A stretch of 64,000 bases of DNA from Aquatica leii (lineage: Eukaryota > Arthropoda > Insecta > Coleoptera > Lampyridae), in NCBI GenBank assembly GCA_035610365.1, contig CM069432.1, positions 6,572,001 to 6,636,000 of the forward strand. The letters run 5' to 3'. The notes under the pieces are model-generated. The model was not told the DNA's origin, ran no database searches, and worked only from the letters and a program-made list of their open reading frames with translations. Shown here piece by piece: positions 1 through 10,865 of the stretch (position 1 is the stretch's first letter; each line of letters opens with the position of its first letter). The translations under genes were made by a program, and so were the position numbers.

Positions 1-634
1 CGGACCTGTTGGTTCTTTCTTTATCGATTTGTCAAATTTCTGCACTTTAGAACTGTTGGCTTTTTGTAGTGATTTTTCTTGTTTCAGTTTTCTTTTTTCC
101 CGTTCTTGTAGCTGTTTTGTCATTTCGTTACCAATATTTCCTATCATCATTTTTCTGATAGTTCTTTGGTCAGTTAAAAACACTCTCTCCATTACAGGAA
201 CTTTTTTGTTTTTTTTGGCAAATGCATTTTTCGTAAGTTTTACATTTGCAAGATGCAATGTCGAACAAAACTTTCGATTTATCTTTAAACTCTTCGATTT
301 TCTTTATAAAACTGGGAACATTGAATCGTTGTTTGAAGGTTTTTATGAGATTTCTGTATTTACAGTGGTAATCACGGATCTTTTCAATAATACGTTCAGT
401 AGATATTATAGGTATTGACGCTTTCTTCTAAAGTGTCTCGAGAGAAGGGGCGATAATTTTGACTACTTCTGAAAACGTTGGCTCTTTTAACTGACCTTCC
501 CATTTCAAATTGTTACGAGTAAATATATACTGTCGCAATATATCACCATATGTGGGTAAAACATTTTCATTAAATGGTACTCCAACACCAAATAACGGAC
601 AATTACTGTCTTTTGCACGTGTTAAAGTTGCCAT
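1..634 (-). pseudogene. Decayed fragment of a repeat-associated insect protein family (N-terminal part)
   Basis: Reads on the minus strand from an ATG at 632-634 (MATLTRAKDSNCPLFGVG...). A 68-residue open stretch ends at an in-frame TAG (428-430) where I expect Trp; the same frame then continues for about 75 residues with a Cys-rich patch (FDIASCKCKTYEKCICQ). A second break, a frameshift in the T/A homopolymer at about 200-218, is followed in another frame by VFLTDQRTIRKMMIGN and a charged coiled-coil-like stretch running off the window edge. I recognise the layout (LTRAK start, CxC patch, DQRT motif) from many multi-copy hypothetical proteins of insects, but I know of no assigned function. 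One nonsense codon and one frameshift make this copy dead. It stands alone, with no visible element termini. Confidence 0.55.
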
Positions 635-1128
635 TTTTTGTTTATTACTTGCTATAATTTAAAAACAAAAGAAACATAGTTATAAAACCAGTTTTTGTGG
701 CCAAGCATTTCATTTATAAATAAAAGATAAAACTGGAAAATGTGTGTGATATTAGCCGTAATTCTTCGACATTCAGTAATATTGTGGCACCTCAACGAAT
801 CTGTTTGAAGTTACTATATTTTTATAGGGCGTTACTGATAACATAAATATTTAATTTTTGTCCCAAGTTAAACTACATTGTGAACAAAACAAAAATTAAA
901 TAAGCATTGATTTTTGCGTAGTTTTGATTTTTTTACAACTTTCAAGGTTGCTGTGGCACCTCAAGATATAATTTGATTTATTTTTAATTCAAAGGTTAAA
1001 AACAGTATACTAGGTAACAACTTTTGACCACCCAAGTTTGTCAAATTTAGAAAAAAATTAAAAACGCAATATTTTCGCTCCACCCTAACGCACATGCAAG
1101 CGCGTAACTAACCGTGTTCCGCGTGTTC
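635..1128. other. AT-rich intergenic DNA, no gene seen
   Basis: No coding signal on either strand. A 13-base word, TGTGGCACCTCAA, occurs near 783 and again near 952, about 169 bases apart. The last 40 bases turn GC-rich and contain GTTCCGCG twice; they form the left half of the Gypsy target site. Confidence 0.5.
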
Positions 1129-1132
1129 CGCG

Positions 1133-3155
1133 TGTAACAGGATAAAATCTTAATAACAATTAGGTCCTATGAAAGTTAGGCCAAACAACTTAAACAACAA
1201 TTTCCCGCCTGGAAAAGGTAAAATTTGATAGCGGTATAAGTTTTTTGAAAAAGAATGTAGATACTGATAAGAACGTCAGAACGGAAAATTCGGTCACTTC
1301 TTGTCTTATCACGTACGAGGTGGAATGTACAACAGAGCCTGTGCTTAGAGCACCCGGAAAATTACCGGATCAATTCTGAAAGTACAATTATTATTTCTCT
1401 GTGTATTTGGATTAGTATTATGGATATTTGGTTATCGTGAATTACAGTAGAGAATCACCGTATTGAACGGGATAAAAGAAACTACCTCATTACAAGCAAG
1501 CCGCATTACACCTAAGGTAAGCACATTCGATTTTCAGTTTAATCACTAAGCTAACGATAGTCATTTTAGGCTTTTTGTTTTCTGTTTTTGTTTTTGCCCC
1601 TGTTGCTCGTTTCGCTTTATTTTTGCTTTTTATTCGTTCTCTTGGAATATGGTGTTGTAAATACGTTGTATCGCTGTGAGCTGCTTGCGATTTTGGGCCC
1701 TTCCATATACAACTTGTCAACGGGGAAGTTTATGTAAAGTAATTCGTCTCGCTGTACTTACTTCGTCAATCTGTCGCATACGGGGAACCTGCTTCGACAC
1801 CCGGAAGCATTGAGGGCAACATCGACCTACAAAGTACCTGGTTTTAGTGTGTGTTTGGTTAAATATTTGGTACGTACCTTCCCATCGAAGTTATGCCGAA
1901 GACAGCGGCGACAAGGTCAGTCCGTGTATTAGTGTTCGTCCTGATGTACCTGTTATAACTTTAATTGTAAATAGTTAAGATTTGTGAAGTTTAACTCACC
2001 TGATACCACCACAACAAAATAGCACATTCACACAAAAAAAAAATAGGACATTCATACAAAAAAAATAACATTCACATCACAAAAAAAATAGAACAATCAC
2101 ACCGCACAAAACAAAAAGGAAACATTCACACCCCGAATAAAAACTACGAACAAAATAAAAGGGATTCTATAAAAACGAAAATAAAAAGACATTCAATCGC
2201 ATGCAACATGTGTCAACTTTCATGCACGTTTTTTTTTACACTGTTGTCACTTGTCACTTAATTAAAGAACGAAAAATCCCGTCACTTAAAAATTCTTGTT
2301 GTGTAAACCGGTCATTGATTCATATTTAGTTTTGCATTGTGATTATATCATTATTATAAAGAAGGTGATACATTTCTGTAGGGGATTCCAGCGAATAACG
2401 TTTGTAATTAACGAGAAGCATTTATTTAGTCCTTTGATATTTCTTTTATTGTGGTTATTCTAGTGGCGACGTATATGTATGCATATATATATGGTTTACT
2501 TGTTATTTTGGGCGTAATTTGACGAATTGCGCGTAGTAGTAGTTTTGGTCCCTGTAAGAAAAGAAAAGATAAAGAAACTAATCACCTTTTGTGTTGCATT
2601 TAATTCAGTTTGTTTTTTTTTAAACCAACAAGGTTTACAGTTCATTATAGAGGGTTAATGACACGGTGAGTAAGGTACATTTTGTATATGTATATATTTT
2701 ATGTGTGTTATATATTTAGTAGATATTAAGGCATTATTATGGGTATGGGGTTTTTGTTTTGTGTTCATTATTGGGGATTTGCGTAAACGTGGTTGACGCC
2801 GTTTATATTTATGTACCATTTTTTTTTTTGGTTAACTGTTGATTTGGTAGAGAAATAAACATCTTTTGGTTCTTTATCCTTGGCTTTTATTGTTGCCGTC
2901 TTTCGCGTGGTGTATTTTAGGTTAGTTGAGTTGGAAGAAGAAAAACTTAGGGTTAATTCCCTCCACTTGGGTTTTGTGGAGGTTGTATGCAGAGTAGTTG
3001 CTTTGTTCAGTGGATCACTGAACCCTGGCGCCCGGTAACTGTGACGACCACCAGCACAGTTCCATCAGATCCACGACCCGAACGAGCTAGCTGGGCGAAG
3101 CAATCTACCACCCCCTTCCTCGTCTCCGCACCACCACAGGGAGTAAGGCGTGATA
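1133..3155 (+). repeat. 5' LTR of the Gypsy element (2023 bp)
   Basis: Starts TGTAACAGGATAAAATC and ends GGAGTAAGGCGTGATA. It matches 8491-10506 along its whole length with about ten small differences, for example GCATACGGGG against GCATAGTGGG. The edges are set by the CGCG duplication and by the point where the two copies diverge. The end is ATA rather than the usual CA. A short open frame near 2987 is repeated in the other LTR and looks like chance, not a gene. An AATAAA-type signal lies near 2854. Confidence 0.93.
2021..2138 (+). repeat. A-rich imperfect tandem repeat inside the LTR
   Basis: About five degenerate units of roughly 22-28 bases, each an (A)ACATTCACA core followed by a run of A. 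The same array is present at about 9380-9490 in the 3' LTR, with small changes in A-run length. Confidence 0.6.
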
Positions 3156-3161
3156 GAGAAT

Positions 3162-3173
3162 TGGCACCCAACG
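3162..3173 (+). promoter_or_regulatory. Primer-binding site of the Gypsy element
   Basis: TGGCACCCAACG begins 6 bases after the 5' LTR. TGG at its start pairs with the CCA end of a tRNA, the expected layout for minus-strand priming. I do not assign the tRNA. Confidence 0.75.
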
Positions 3174-3359
3174 TTTCGGCCTCGAAAGTCAGTCCTGCAA
3201 CTACAGTTCTTTTTAGTTTCTTTATAGTTCTTTATTCCAGTAAGGATTAGTTTTCTTTTTTTGGTTAGTTCATTGGATATAGTTTACATATCTTCTTGTG
3301 TACGTTTCTAGTTATTAGTTAGTATAGGTTAAGTTTAAGCAACAACAAAATATTTAAGA

Positions 3360-4944
3360 ATGGATCCTAAATACCTCCTTCGTGATGAAGTCGTATACGA
3401 ATTACGAATTCGTGGAGCACCGATACCAACGACATTACCGGAACTTAGGAAACAACTCAAACAAGTGTTGTCTGTTCGACCACACATAGTAGACGACGAA
3501 GTGGATACCGAGCAAGAATTACATCTTTGTACCTTAAAGCTTTCGGACTTGCAAACTGAAATAGAAGACTTCGATTATCAGAATCGACGTTTAGAATATG
3601 AACGAATTACCTCTCGGCTGTTGCACGTACGATCAAGACTAAATGGTTTACAGTCTAGTTCGGAAATGGAAGCGATTAAGGAAAATCTTTTAAGCCAGTA
3701 CCGGACATTATTTCAACAAGTAGGAGAAACATTTCGTCGAGAAGCACCACACACTGAACAACCAAGGATGTCGCAATCTTTAATTGATATGCCGAACGAT
3801 GAGTTAGAAGATGTTTTACGACAAACAGAGCATCGATCAAATCGTAATAAAACTCACCAGTCACAGGACAAGCATTCTCCAGAGAAACCATGCTACAGCA
3901 CTCAAATTGATTTCGCTGGAAAAACCCACTTTATGGACGAACCACCAACATCGTCGCCTGTTTTTGTAAATACTGCATCAGCAACCTGGAACAGTATAGC
4001 CAAACAATCACGATTTGCAAATACTACGTGTAGAGAAGACATCTACCAGAACAAATCTGAATATTTTCCTGGTCACTCGCAGTACAATTACCGTCAAGAT
4101 CGATCACCCGCGTTTGTACCATTGTGCAAATGGAACATTACTTTTGACGGCACGACGAATGTCAACGATTTTCTAGAGCGCCTCGAAGAACTTCTGAATA
4201 TCAAGAGGAGTCACACCCGCCCAAATTTTTCAATCGATTGTAGAAGTCTTATCTGGACCCGCTTTGATGTGGTACCGTTCTTTAAAACATCAGTTCACCA
4301 ATTGGGATGATCTTCAAAAGCAATTGCGAAATACCTTTTTACCACGAGACTACGAATGTCGATTATGGGACGAGATTAGACAAAGAACTCAAGGAGCTGA
4401 AGAGAAAATTGTAGTCTACTTATCAATCATGGAAAACTTATTTAACAGACTTACCCGTAAACCACCAGAAACGGTAAGAATTGATATGATTCGTCGGAAC
4501 CTATTACCGATTTACCAGAGAGCCTTATCGCTGGAAGTAGTGCTATCTTTAGCACAGCTTACTCAAATCTGTAAGTCAATAGAAGACGTGAATGATCGGG
4601 TACGAACTTTTCAACCACCACCTACCAACATCAAGGATCTGCTAGAGCCTAACTGCATGTATCGAAAACCCATGTATACGGCACGAACTGCAGCGGTTGA
4701 ACAACATCCCATGGAACCGATGATGGAGGGCATTGAACAAGAAACTCCGATTATCAACGCCACTGCGGCAGATACTTCTTGTAGAGCTGCATACATGAGT
4801 ACATGTTGGAACTGCCATCAAGCTGGTCATCGCGCCAACACATGCACTCGGCCCCTGCAAAAACATTGTTTTAAATGTGGAACACCAGGCGAGACTAGTA
4901 GGACGTGTCAAAAGTGTTCGGGAAACGGGATGCCAAGGAACTGA
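3360..4944 (+). pseudogene. gag: Gypsy Gag, broken by one frameshift
   Basis: Structural protein that packages the element RNA. The ATG at 3360 opens a 316-residue frame with a long helical N-terminal part. From about 4200 the Gag homology moves to the next frame, which reads a Gag capsid-type stretch (GPALMWYRSL, then NWDDLQKQLRNTFLPRDYE and RTQG) in the frame continuing to 4944. The simplest reading is one added or lost base near 4200-4212. Near the C-terminus are two CCHC knuckles, CWNCHQAGHRANTC (about 4807-4848) and CFKCGTPGETSRTC (about 4867-4908); the first is canonical, while the second has Glu where His is expected. The 4905-4944 overlap with the protease frame fits a -1 programmed shift between Gag and Pro. 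Confidence 0.85.
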
Positions 4945-5615
4945 AAGGTAGGCCTTTTCCTTCGCAACCCAGCGACCTACCGAACAGCATATCACCTCAA
5001 ACCGAACATCTGAAGCAAAGCATCTTATTGGACTACATTATTGACCATGCTCAGGGAGATAAAAGACCCTACCTCAAAGTTGAGATACTTGGACGCCATC
5101 TTTTAGGATTGTTAGATTCTGGAGCAAGTAGAACAATAATAGGACGTACCGGATGGATGTTTCTACAACAAGCTGGACTTACAGCTGACACCAACAACCC
5201 ACCTCAGTGCATAGTCGCCAATGGTCAGAAGTGCCAGACGCTAGGAACCATTGCAATACCGATGACTTTAATGGGAAAAACCAAGCTAATTACCGCTCTG
5301 ATTTTAGCTGAGTTTCCTCATCAATTAATACTCGGAATGGATTTTTGGTTGGCCATGGATATTGTCCCAAATTTAACTACGGATGTATGGCATTTTGGTG
5401 CCGAATCCAGTTGTGACACCTGCACCATAAATGACATAAGTACATTAAATTCCGAGCAAACGAAACAACTCAACATCTTATTGTCGAAACACTTCGATCA
5501 AGAGAATAAGGACCGTCTAGGGTACACCACTTTAGTGGAACACGACATCGTGACCGATGCACCTCCACTCAAACAACGATATTATCCGGTTTCCTGCAAG
5601 ACAACAACTGATTGA
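4905..5615 (+). CDS. pro: Gypsy aspartic protease region of Pol
   Basis: A 236-residue frame overlapping the end of gag by 40 bases in the -1 frame, as expected for Gag-Pro frameshifting. The retropepsin active site is LLDSGASRTIIG (near residues 67-78), with the catalytic Asp in DSGA. A later hydrophobic LILGMDF motif matches the family's second conserved block. The frame ends at 5615 because one base seems lost near 5595: its last good homology (PPLKQRYYPVS) continues in the pol frame as PARQQLIDAEL. The enzyme would cut the Gag-Pol polyprotein in the particle. Confidence 0.85.
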   Translation: MSKVFGKRDAKELKGRPFPSQPSDLPNSISPQTEHLKQSILLDYIIDHAQGDKRPYLKVEILGRHLLGLLDSGASRTIIGRTGWMFLQQAGLTADTNNPPQCIVANGQKCQTLGTIAIPMTLMGKTKLITALILAEFPHQLILGMDFWLAMDIVPNLTTDVWHFGAESSCDTCTINDISTLNSEQTKQLNILLSKHFDQENKDRLGYTTLVEHDIVTDAPPLKQRYYPVSCKTTTD

Positions 5616-8157
5616 TGCTGAACTAGATAAAATGTTGCGAGCAGACATTATCGAACCATCAACCAGCGGTTGGTCATCCCCTGTCTTATTAGTTCCCAAA
5701 AAGGATGGAAGTTTCCGATTCTGCGTAGACTTCCGTAAACTTAACGCAGTTACGAAGAAGGATGCGTATCCTTTACCATACATCTCGGCCATCTTGGATC
5801 GTTTGAAGAACGCGAAATATCTAAGCAGTTTAGACGTTCGATCTGCTTATTGGCAAATTCGCATGAAACCTTCGGCACGCGAATTGACTGCCTTCACTGT
5901 CCCAGGTAGAGGACTATACCATTTTAAGCGAATGCCTTTCGGACTCACCAATGCCCCTGCCACCTGGCAACGTCTGATTGACACCGTACTTGGACCGGAT
6001 CTTGAACCACATGTCCTGGTATATCTGGACGATATAATTGTTGTGTCACCAGACTTCGAGACACATCTAGACATGCTACAAAAAGTTTTTACGCGATTAC
6101 AAGCAGCAGGACTCACCATCAGCAAAGAGAAATGTTTGTTTTGTAGACCACAACTGAAGTATCTGGGATACGTCGTCGACCAATATGGACTTCGAGTAGA
6201 CTCAGACAAAATTAAGGCCATACTTGATGTTACCGCACCTCGGAACGTGCGTGAGTTACGACGATTTCTAGGAATGTCTGCTTGGTACAGGCGTTTTGTA
6301 CCTCATTACTCCACTGTAGCAGCACCCCTTACCGAGTTGACCAAAAAACGTTCCAGCTGGAATTGGACCACCACCTGTGAGAGAGCATTTGACTCTATTA
6401 AACAATCGTTGGTGACTGCACCCATACTTACTTGCCCCGACTTTGAGAGACCTTTTGTTTTGCAGACAGACGCATCTGCGTATGGAATAGGCGCGGTGCT
6501 TACTCAAACCGATACGGAAGGAGAAAAAGTTATTTGTTTTCTATCGCGAACACTGTCCCGTCAGGAACGCAACTACAGCACGACCGAACGCGAGTGTTTA
6601 GCGGTCATTTGGGCCGTAGAGACTCTTCGTCAGTACCTTGAAGGGGTACACTTCACCGTTATTACCGACCACCACTCACTGCTATGGCTACAAAAACTTC
6701 GAGACCCGACCGGCAGCCTTGGACGATGGAGCTTGCGACTTCAAAGTTTCGACTTTACCATAGTCCACCGAAAAGGTAAAGAGAATGTTGTACCAGACTT
6801 TTTATCGCGTTCCGTACCGCTACCAGAAGACCTCTCGTCGAAAGAACACCTCGCCATTATCGCTGAGCAACCTACCGATAAGTGGTATATCCAGATGAGG
6901 GCTAAAATTAAGAAAACACCATTAATGTACCCGAACTGGAGAGTGCAACAAGGTACCTTATTCAAGTACGTTAAAAGTCGGTTACCGGAACTAACCACAG
7001 ATACAGAATGCTGGAAAGCCGTAGTTCCGAAAGAACAACGAAGGGAAATCTTAAAGGAACAACATGATTCTCCGACTTCAGGCCATATGGGAGTAGTGAA
7101 AACATACTTGAGGATCTGTCAACGTTATTATTGGCCAAAGATGAAGAGCGACGTGCAGCGATACGTAAAGTCCTGCCGAATCTGTGCTACCTGTAAACCG
7201 GAACAGCAACCACCCGCTGGGTTAATGGGAAATCGCCCAAACATCACCGCTCCGTGGCAGATGATAAGCCTCGACTTAATGGGTCCGTTGCCAAGAACAT
7301 CTCGAGGATTCACCCAAATCCTAGCCATCACAGATTATTTCACCAAGTATGTTCTACTCTTCGCTTTAAGAACTGCTACTGCAAAAACCGTGATCAGACA
7401 TTTGGAGAATGAAGTTTTTCTTACTTATGGAGCCCCGCAGTATCTACTGTGCGACAATGGCGTTCAAATGAGAAGTCACGAATTCCAAAACGTGTGCCGC
7501 AAATACGGTGTCGAGATCTGTTACACTGCTCTATATTATCCTAGAGCTAACCCGACAGAACGTGTTAACCGCGTAGTTAAGACTATGCTCAGATCCTACG
7601 TCAACACTCACCATCATCGTTGGGACGAACACCTACCCGCTGTAGCTTGTGCGATTCGAACATCAGTGCACGACACGACAGGATACAGCCCATATTTCGC
7701 CAATTTCGGACGTGAATATATCATGAAAGGTAGCGATTACCGAGAACGTCTTGGAAAACCCATAGATCCTATGCCACCTGAAACAAACGAACTAATGAAA
7801 CGTCAGGATGGTTTTCAGAAACTGTACCGGGACATTGAAACCAAGATACGTCTAGGACGAGAGCGTAATATGCGCTATTACAACCTACGGCGGCGAGACA
7901 CTAGTTATTACCCAGGTCAGTCGGTATGGAGAAAGAACAAGGTTATTTCGGATGCTTCCAAGCGTTTTACGAGCAAATTAGCCCCTTTGTACCTTGGTCC
8001 TTTCAGGATCAAACGAAGACTGGGTACCAACACGTACGAACTCGAAGACGGCGACGGAAAAGCCACGGGCATCTGGCATGTACAAGACTTAAAACCACTC
8101 TTCGATGAGAATTTGTCAATGTCCATTGGTAACGAATTGGATCGGACCCCACGTTAG
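5557..8157 (+). CDS. pol: Gypsy Pol: reverse transcriptase, RNase H, integrase (866 residues open)
   Basis: Copies the element RNA to DNA and inserts it. Numbering from 5557, the RT has KDGSFRFCVDFRKLN near 49-63, LDVRSAYWQI (Asp 93) and YLDD at 156-159. RNase H starts at QTDASAYGIGAVL (Asp 305). The integrase zinc site is His 503, His 510, Cys 540 and Cys 543. The DDE triad is Asp 573, Asp 633 and Glu 668, giving the family's DD35E spacing. The C-terminal part has a GPF/Y-like LAPLYLGPFRIKRRL; I see no chromodomain. All three domains are open and keep their key residues, but the protease join upstream is broken by a frameshift near 5595, so the true N-terminus lies in the protease frame. No env follows. 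Confidence 0.93.
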   Translation: MHLHSNNDIIRFPARQQLIDAELDKMLRADIIEPSTSGWSSPVLLVPKKDGSFRFCVDFRKLNAVTKKDAYPLPYISAILDRLKNAKYLSSLDVRSAYWQIRMKPSARELTAFTVPGRGLYHFKRMPFGLTNAPATWQRLIDTVLGPDLEPHVLVYLDDIIVVSPDFETHLDMLQKVFTRLQAAGLTISKEKCLFCRPQLKYLGYVVDQYGLRVDSDKIKAILDVTAPRNVRELRRFLGMSAWYRRFVPHYSTVAAPLTELTKKRSSWNWTTTCERAFDSIKQSLVTAPILTCPDFERPFVLQTDASAYGIGAVLTQTDTEGEKVICFLSRTLSRQERNYSTTERECLAVIWAVETLRQYLEGVHFTVITDHHSLLWLQKLRDPTGSLGRWSLRLQSFDFTIVHRKGKENVVPDFLSRSVPLPEDLSSKEHLAIIAEQPTDKWYIQMRAKIKKTPLMYPNWRVQQGTLFKYVKSRLPELTTDTECWKAVVPKEQRREILKEQHDSPTSGHMGVVKTYLRICQRYYWPKMKSDVQRYVKSCRICATCKPEQQPPAGLMGNRPNITAPWQMISLDLMGPLPRTSRGFTQILAITDYFTKYVLLFALRTATAKTVIRHLENEVFLTYGAPQYLLCDNGVQMRSHEFQNVCRKYGVEICYTALYYPRANPTERVNRVVKTMLRSYVNTHHHRWDEHLPAVACAIRTSVHDTTGYSPYFANFGREYIMKGSDYRERLGKPIDPMPPETNELMKRQDGFQKLYRDIETKIRLGRERNMRYYNLRRRDTSYYPGQSVWRKNKVISDASKRFTSKLAPLYLGPFRIKRRLGTNTYELEDGDGKATGIWHVQDLKPLFDENLSMSIGNELDRTPR

Positions 8158-8479
8158 AGAGAGGGGGGGAAAATACTCTATCGGCTTTGTGAACCTAGGA
8201 TTAGTTTAGTTAGCATTTTGTTTTGCAAATAGGAATGATTCATTTTTCTTTTTGTCTTTTCTTTTTGAGTTTGAATTTATTTTTTTTGGTTATAAGTGGT
8301 TTCATTTTTGAATAATTATTTGCTTAGTAAGTAGTTTAGTTTAGTGCTGTGGGTTCGTGTATTTAAATTTATTAGTAAGCTTAGGGTCTGTCTGTGTCGT
8401 TTCGTGTATAGTCCTATTCATCACGTTATAGTACCTAACTTGACAGCGGTAAATTCGAGGAATTTACCTTTTTCCAGGT
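8158..8479 (+). other. 3' untranslated part of the Gypsy element
   Basis: T-rich, with no open frame, between the pol stop and the polypurine tract. No env gene is present. Confidence 0.7.
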
Positions 8480-8490
8480 AAAGAGGGGGT
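8480..8490 (+). promoter_or_regulatory. Polypurine tract
   Basis: AAAGAGGGGG followed by T, directly before the 3' LTR. This is the expected primer for plus-strand DNA synthesis. Confidence 0.8.
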
Positions 8491-10506
8491 TGTAACAGGA
8501 TAAAATCTTAATAACAATTAGGTCCTATGAAAGTTAGGCCAAACAACTTAAACAACAATTTCCCGCCTGGAAAAGGTAAAATTTGATAGCGGTATAAGTT
8601 TTTTGAAAAAGAATGTAGATACTGATAAGAACGTCAGAACGGAAAATTCGGTCACTTCTTGTCTTATCACGTACGAGGTGGAATGTACAACAGAGCCTGT
8701 GCTTAGAGCACCCGGAAAATTACCGGATCAATTCTGAAAGTACAATTATTATTTCTCTGTGTATTTGGATTAGTATTATGGATATTTGGTTATCGTGAAT
8801 TACAGTAGAGAATCACCGTATTGAACGGGATAAAAGAAACTACCTCATTACAAGCAAGCCGCATTACACCTAAGGTAAGCACATTCGATTTTCAGTTTAA
8901 TCACTAAGCTAACGATAGTCATTTTAGGCTTTTGTTTTCTGTTTTTGTTTTTGCCCCTGTTGCTCGTTTCGCTTTATTTTTGCTTTTTATTCGTTCTCTT
9001 GGAATATGGTGTTGTAAATACGTTGTATCGCTGTGAGCTGCTTGCGATTTTGGGCCCTTCCATATACAACTTGTCAACGGGGAAGTTTATGTAAAGTAAT
9101 TCGTCTCGCTGTACTTACTTCGTCAATCTGTCGCATAGTGGGAACCTGCTTCGACACCCGGAAGCATTGAGGGCAACATCGACCTACAAAGTACCTGGTT
9201 TTAGTGTGTGTTTGGTTAAATATTTGGTACGTACCTTCCCATCGAAGTTATGCCGAAGACAGCGGCGACAAGGTCAGTCCGTGTATTAGTGTTCGTCCTG
9301 ATGTACCTGTTATAACTTTAATTGTAAATAGTTAAGATTTGTGAAGTTTAACTCACCTGATACCACCACAACAAAATAGCACATTCACACAAAAAAAAAT
9401 AGGACATTCATACAAAAAAAATAACATTCACATCACAAAAAAAATAGAACAATCACACCGCACAAAACAAAAAGGAAACATTCACACCCCGAATAAAAAC
9501 TACGAACAAAATAAAAGGGATTCTATAAAAACGAAAATAAAAAGACATTCAATCGCATGCAACATGTGTCAACTTTCATGCACGTTTTTTTTACACTGTT
9601 GTCACTTGTCACTTAATTAAAGAACGAAAAATCCCGTCACTTAAAAATTCTTGTTGTGTAAACCGGTCATTGATTCATATTTAGTTTTGCATTGTGATTA
9701 TATCATTATTATAAAGAAGGTGATACATTTCTGTAGGGGATTCCAACGAATAACGTTTGTAATTAACGATAAGCATTTATTTAGTCCTTTGATATTTCTT
9801 TTATTGTGGTTATTCTAGTGGCGACGTATATGTATGCATATATATATGGTTTACTTGTTATTTTGGGCGTAATTTGACGAATTGCGCGTAGTAGTAGTTT
9901 TGGTCCCTGTAAGAAAAGAAAAGATAAAGAAACTAATCACCTTTTGTGTTGCATTTAATTCAGTTTGTTTTTAAACCAACAAGGTTTACAGTTCATTATA
10001 GAGGGTTAATGACACGGTGAGTAAGGTACATTTTGTATATGTATATATTTTATGTGTGTTATATATTTAGTAGATATTAAGGCATTATTATGGGTATGGG
10101 GTTTTTGTTTTGTGTTCATTATTGGGGATTTGCGTAAACGTGGTTGACGCCGTTTATATTTATGTACCATTTTTTTTTTTGGTTAACTGTTGATTTGGTA
10201 GAGAAATAAACATCTTTTGGTTCTTTATCCTTGGCTTTTATTGTTGCCGTCTTTCGCGTGGTGTATTTTAGGTTAGTTGAGTTGGAAGAAGAAAAACTTA
10301 GGGTTAATTCCCTCCACTTGGGTTCTGTGGAGGTTGTATGCAGAGTAGTTGCTTTGTTCAGTGGATCACTGAACCCTGGCGCCCGGTAACTGTGACGACC
10401 ACCAGCACAGTTCCATCAGATCCACGACCCGAACGAGCTAGCTGGGCGAAGCAATCTACCACCCCCTTCCTCGTCTCCGCACCACCACAGGGAGTAAGGC
10501 GTGATA
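8491..10506 (+). repeat. 3' LTR of the Gypsy element (2016 bp)
   Basis: Same sequence as 1133-3155 with about ten small differences; the shared end GGCGTGATA is followed here by the CGCG duplication and then by host DNA. Confidence 0.93.
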
Positions 10507-10510
10507 CGCG

Positions 10511-10865
10511 GAACAAGGACCCGCCCCGAAGGGGCCCAGTCCTGCACAGCAAAATACTGTTTTGTCGCCCTGGTAAAAAGAATAATTTGTGAACACTGAA
10601 TCCCAAAATCTGCAGAACCAGATGTGTGACAAATCTGTCGGCACTGCCCTTCCGGTGAAACACTTGCAGTAGCTAATTTATGTCTTTTATTGTTCTCTTC
10701 TCCGATTATTTAGTATTCTGAGAATATTGGAAATGCCTAGAAACTGTTTACAGGATCTCTTTTTCCAAAAGACCACACTTATTTGCTTTAGTGCAGTTAT
10801 AGTCTTATATGTAGTTGTGTCTAGTGTTTCTTATTTTTTTTACTTTTGACCTTTCAGTTGGAAAT
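10511..10865. other. Flank of the Gypsy insertion, no gene seen
   Basis: Begins GAACAAGGACCCGCCC, the right half of the target palindrome. A short GC-rich hairpin (CCCCGAAGGGG) lies near 10523. No coding signal. Confidence 0.4.

Larger units (their letters stand above)
1133..10506 (+). mobile_element. Ty3/Gypsy LTR retrotransposon, near complete, ~9.4 kb
   Basis: Two ~2.0 kb direct repeats (1133-3155 and 8491-10506) flank a primer-binding site, gag, protease, RT, RNase H, integrase and a polypurine tract, in that order. The flanking 4 bases are identical, CGCG at 1129-1132 and CGCG at 10507-10510, a target-site duplication of Ty3/Gypsy size. The integrase lies after RNase H, which marks the Ty3/Gypsy order rather than copia. 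There is no env-like ORF between pol (ends 8157) and the polypurine tract. The LTRs differ at only about ten places, mostly homopolymer lengths, so insertion was recent. Two small frameshifts (about 4200 and about 5595) break gag and the pro-pol join, so this copy is probably not autonomous. Confidence 0.93.

Noticed and set aside
29..418. 129-residue plus-strand frame
   Set aside because: The minus strand of the same bases carries recognisable family motifs (CxC patch and DQRT); the plus frame is its complement.
783..964. Repeated word TGTGGCACCTCAA as transposon ends
   Set aside because: It is direct, not inverted, and no similarity extends beyond the word.
2987..3250. Open frame at the end of the Gypsy 5' LTR, repeated at 10338
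   Set aside because: It lies across the LTR end and PBS, has no known motif, and its 3' half differs between the copies because it runs into different flanks.
4905..4944. Gag-Pro frame change as a mutation
   Set aside because: The short overlap in the -1 frame at the end of the zinc-knuckle domain is where such elements normally shift frame, so I treat it as programmed.
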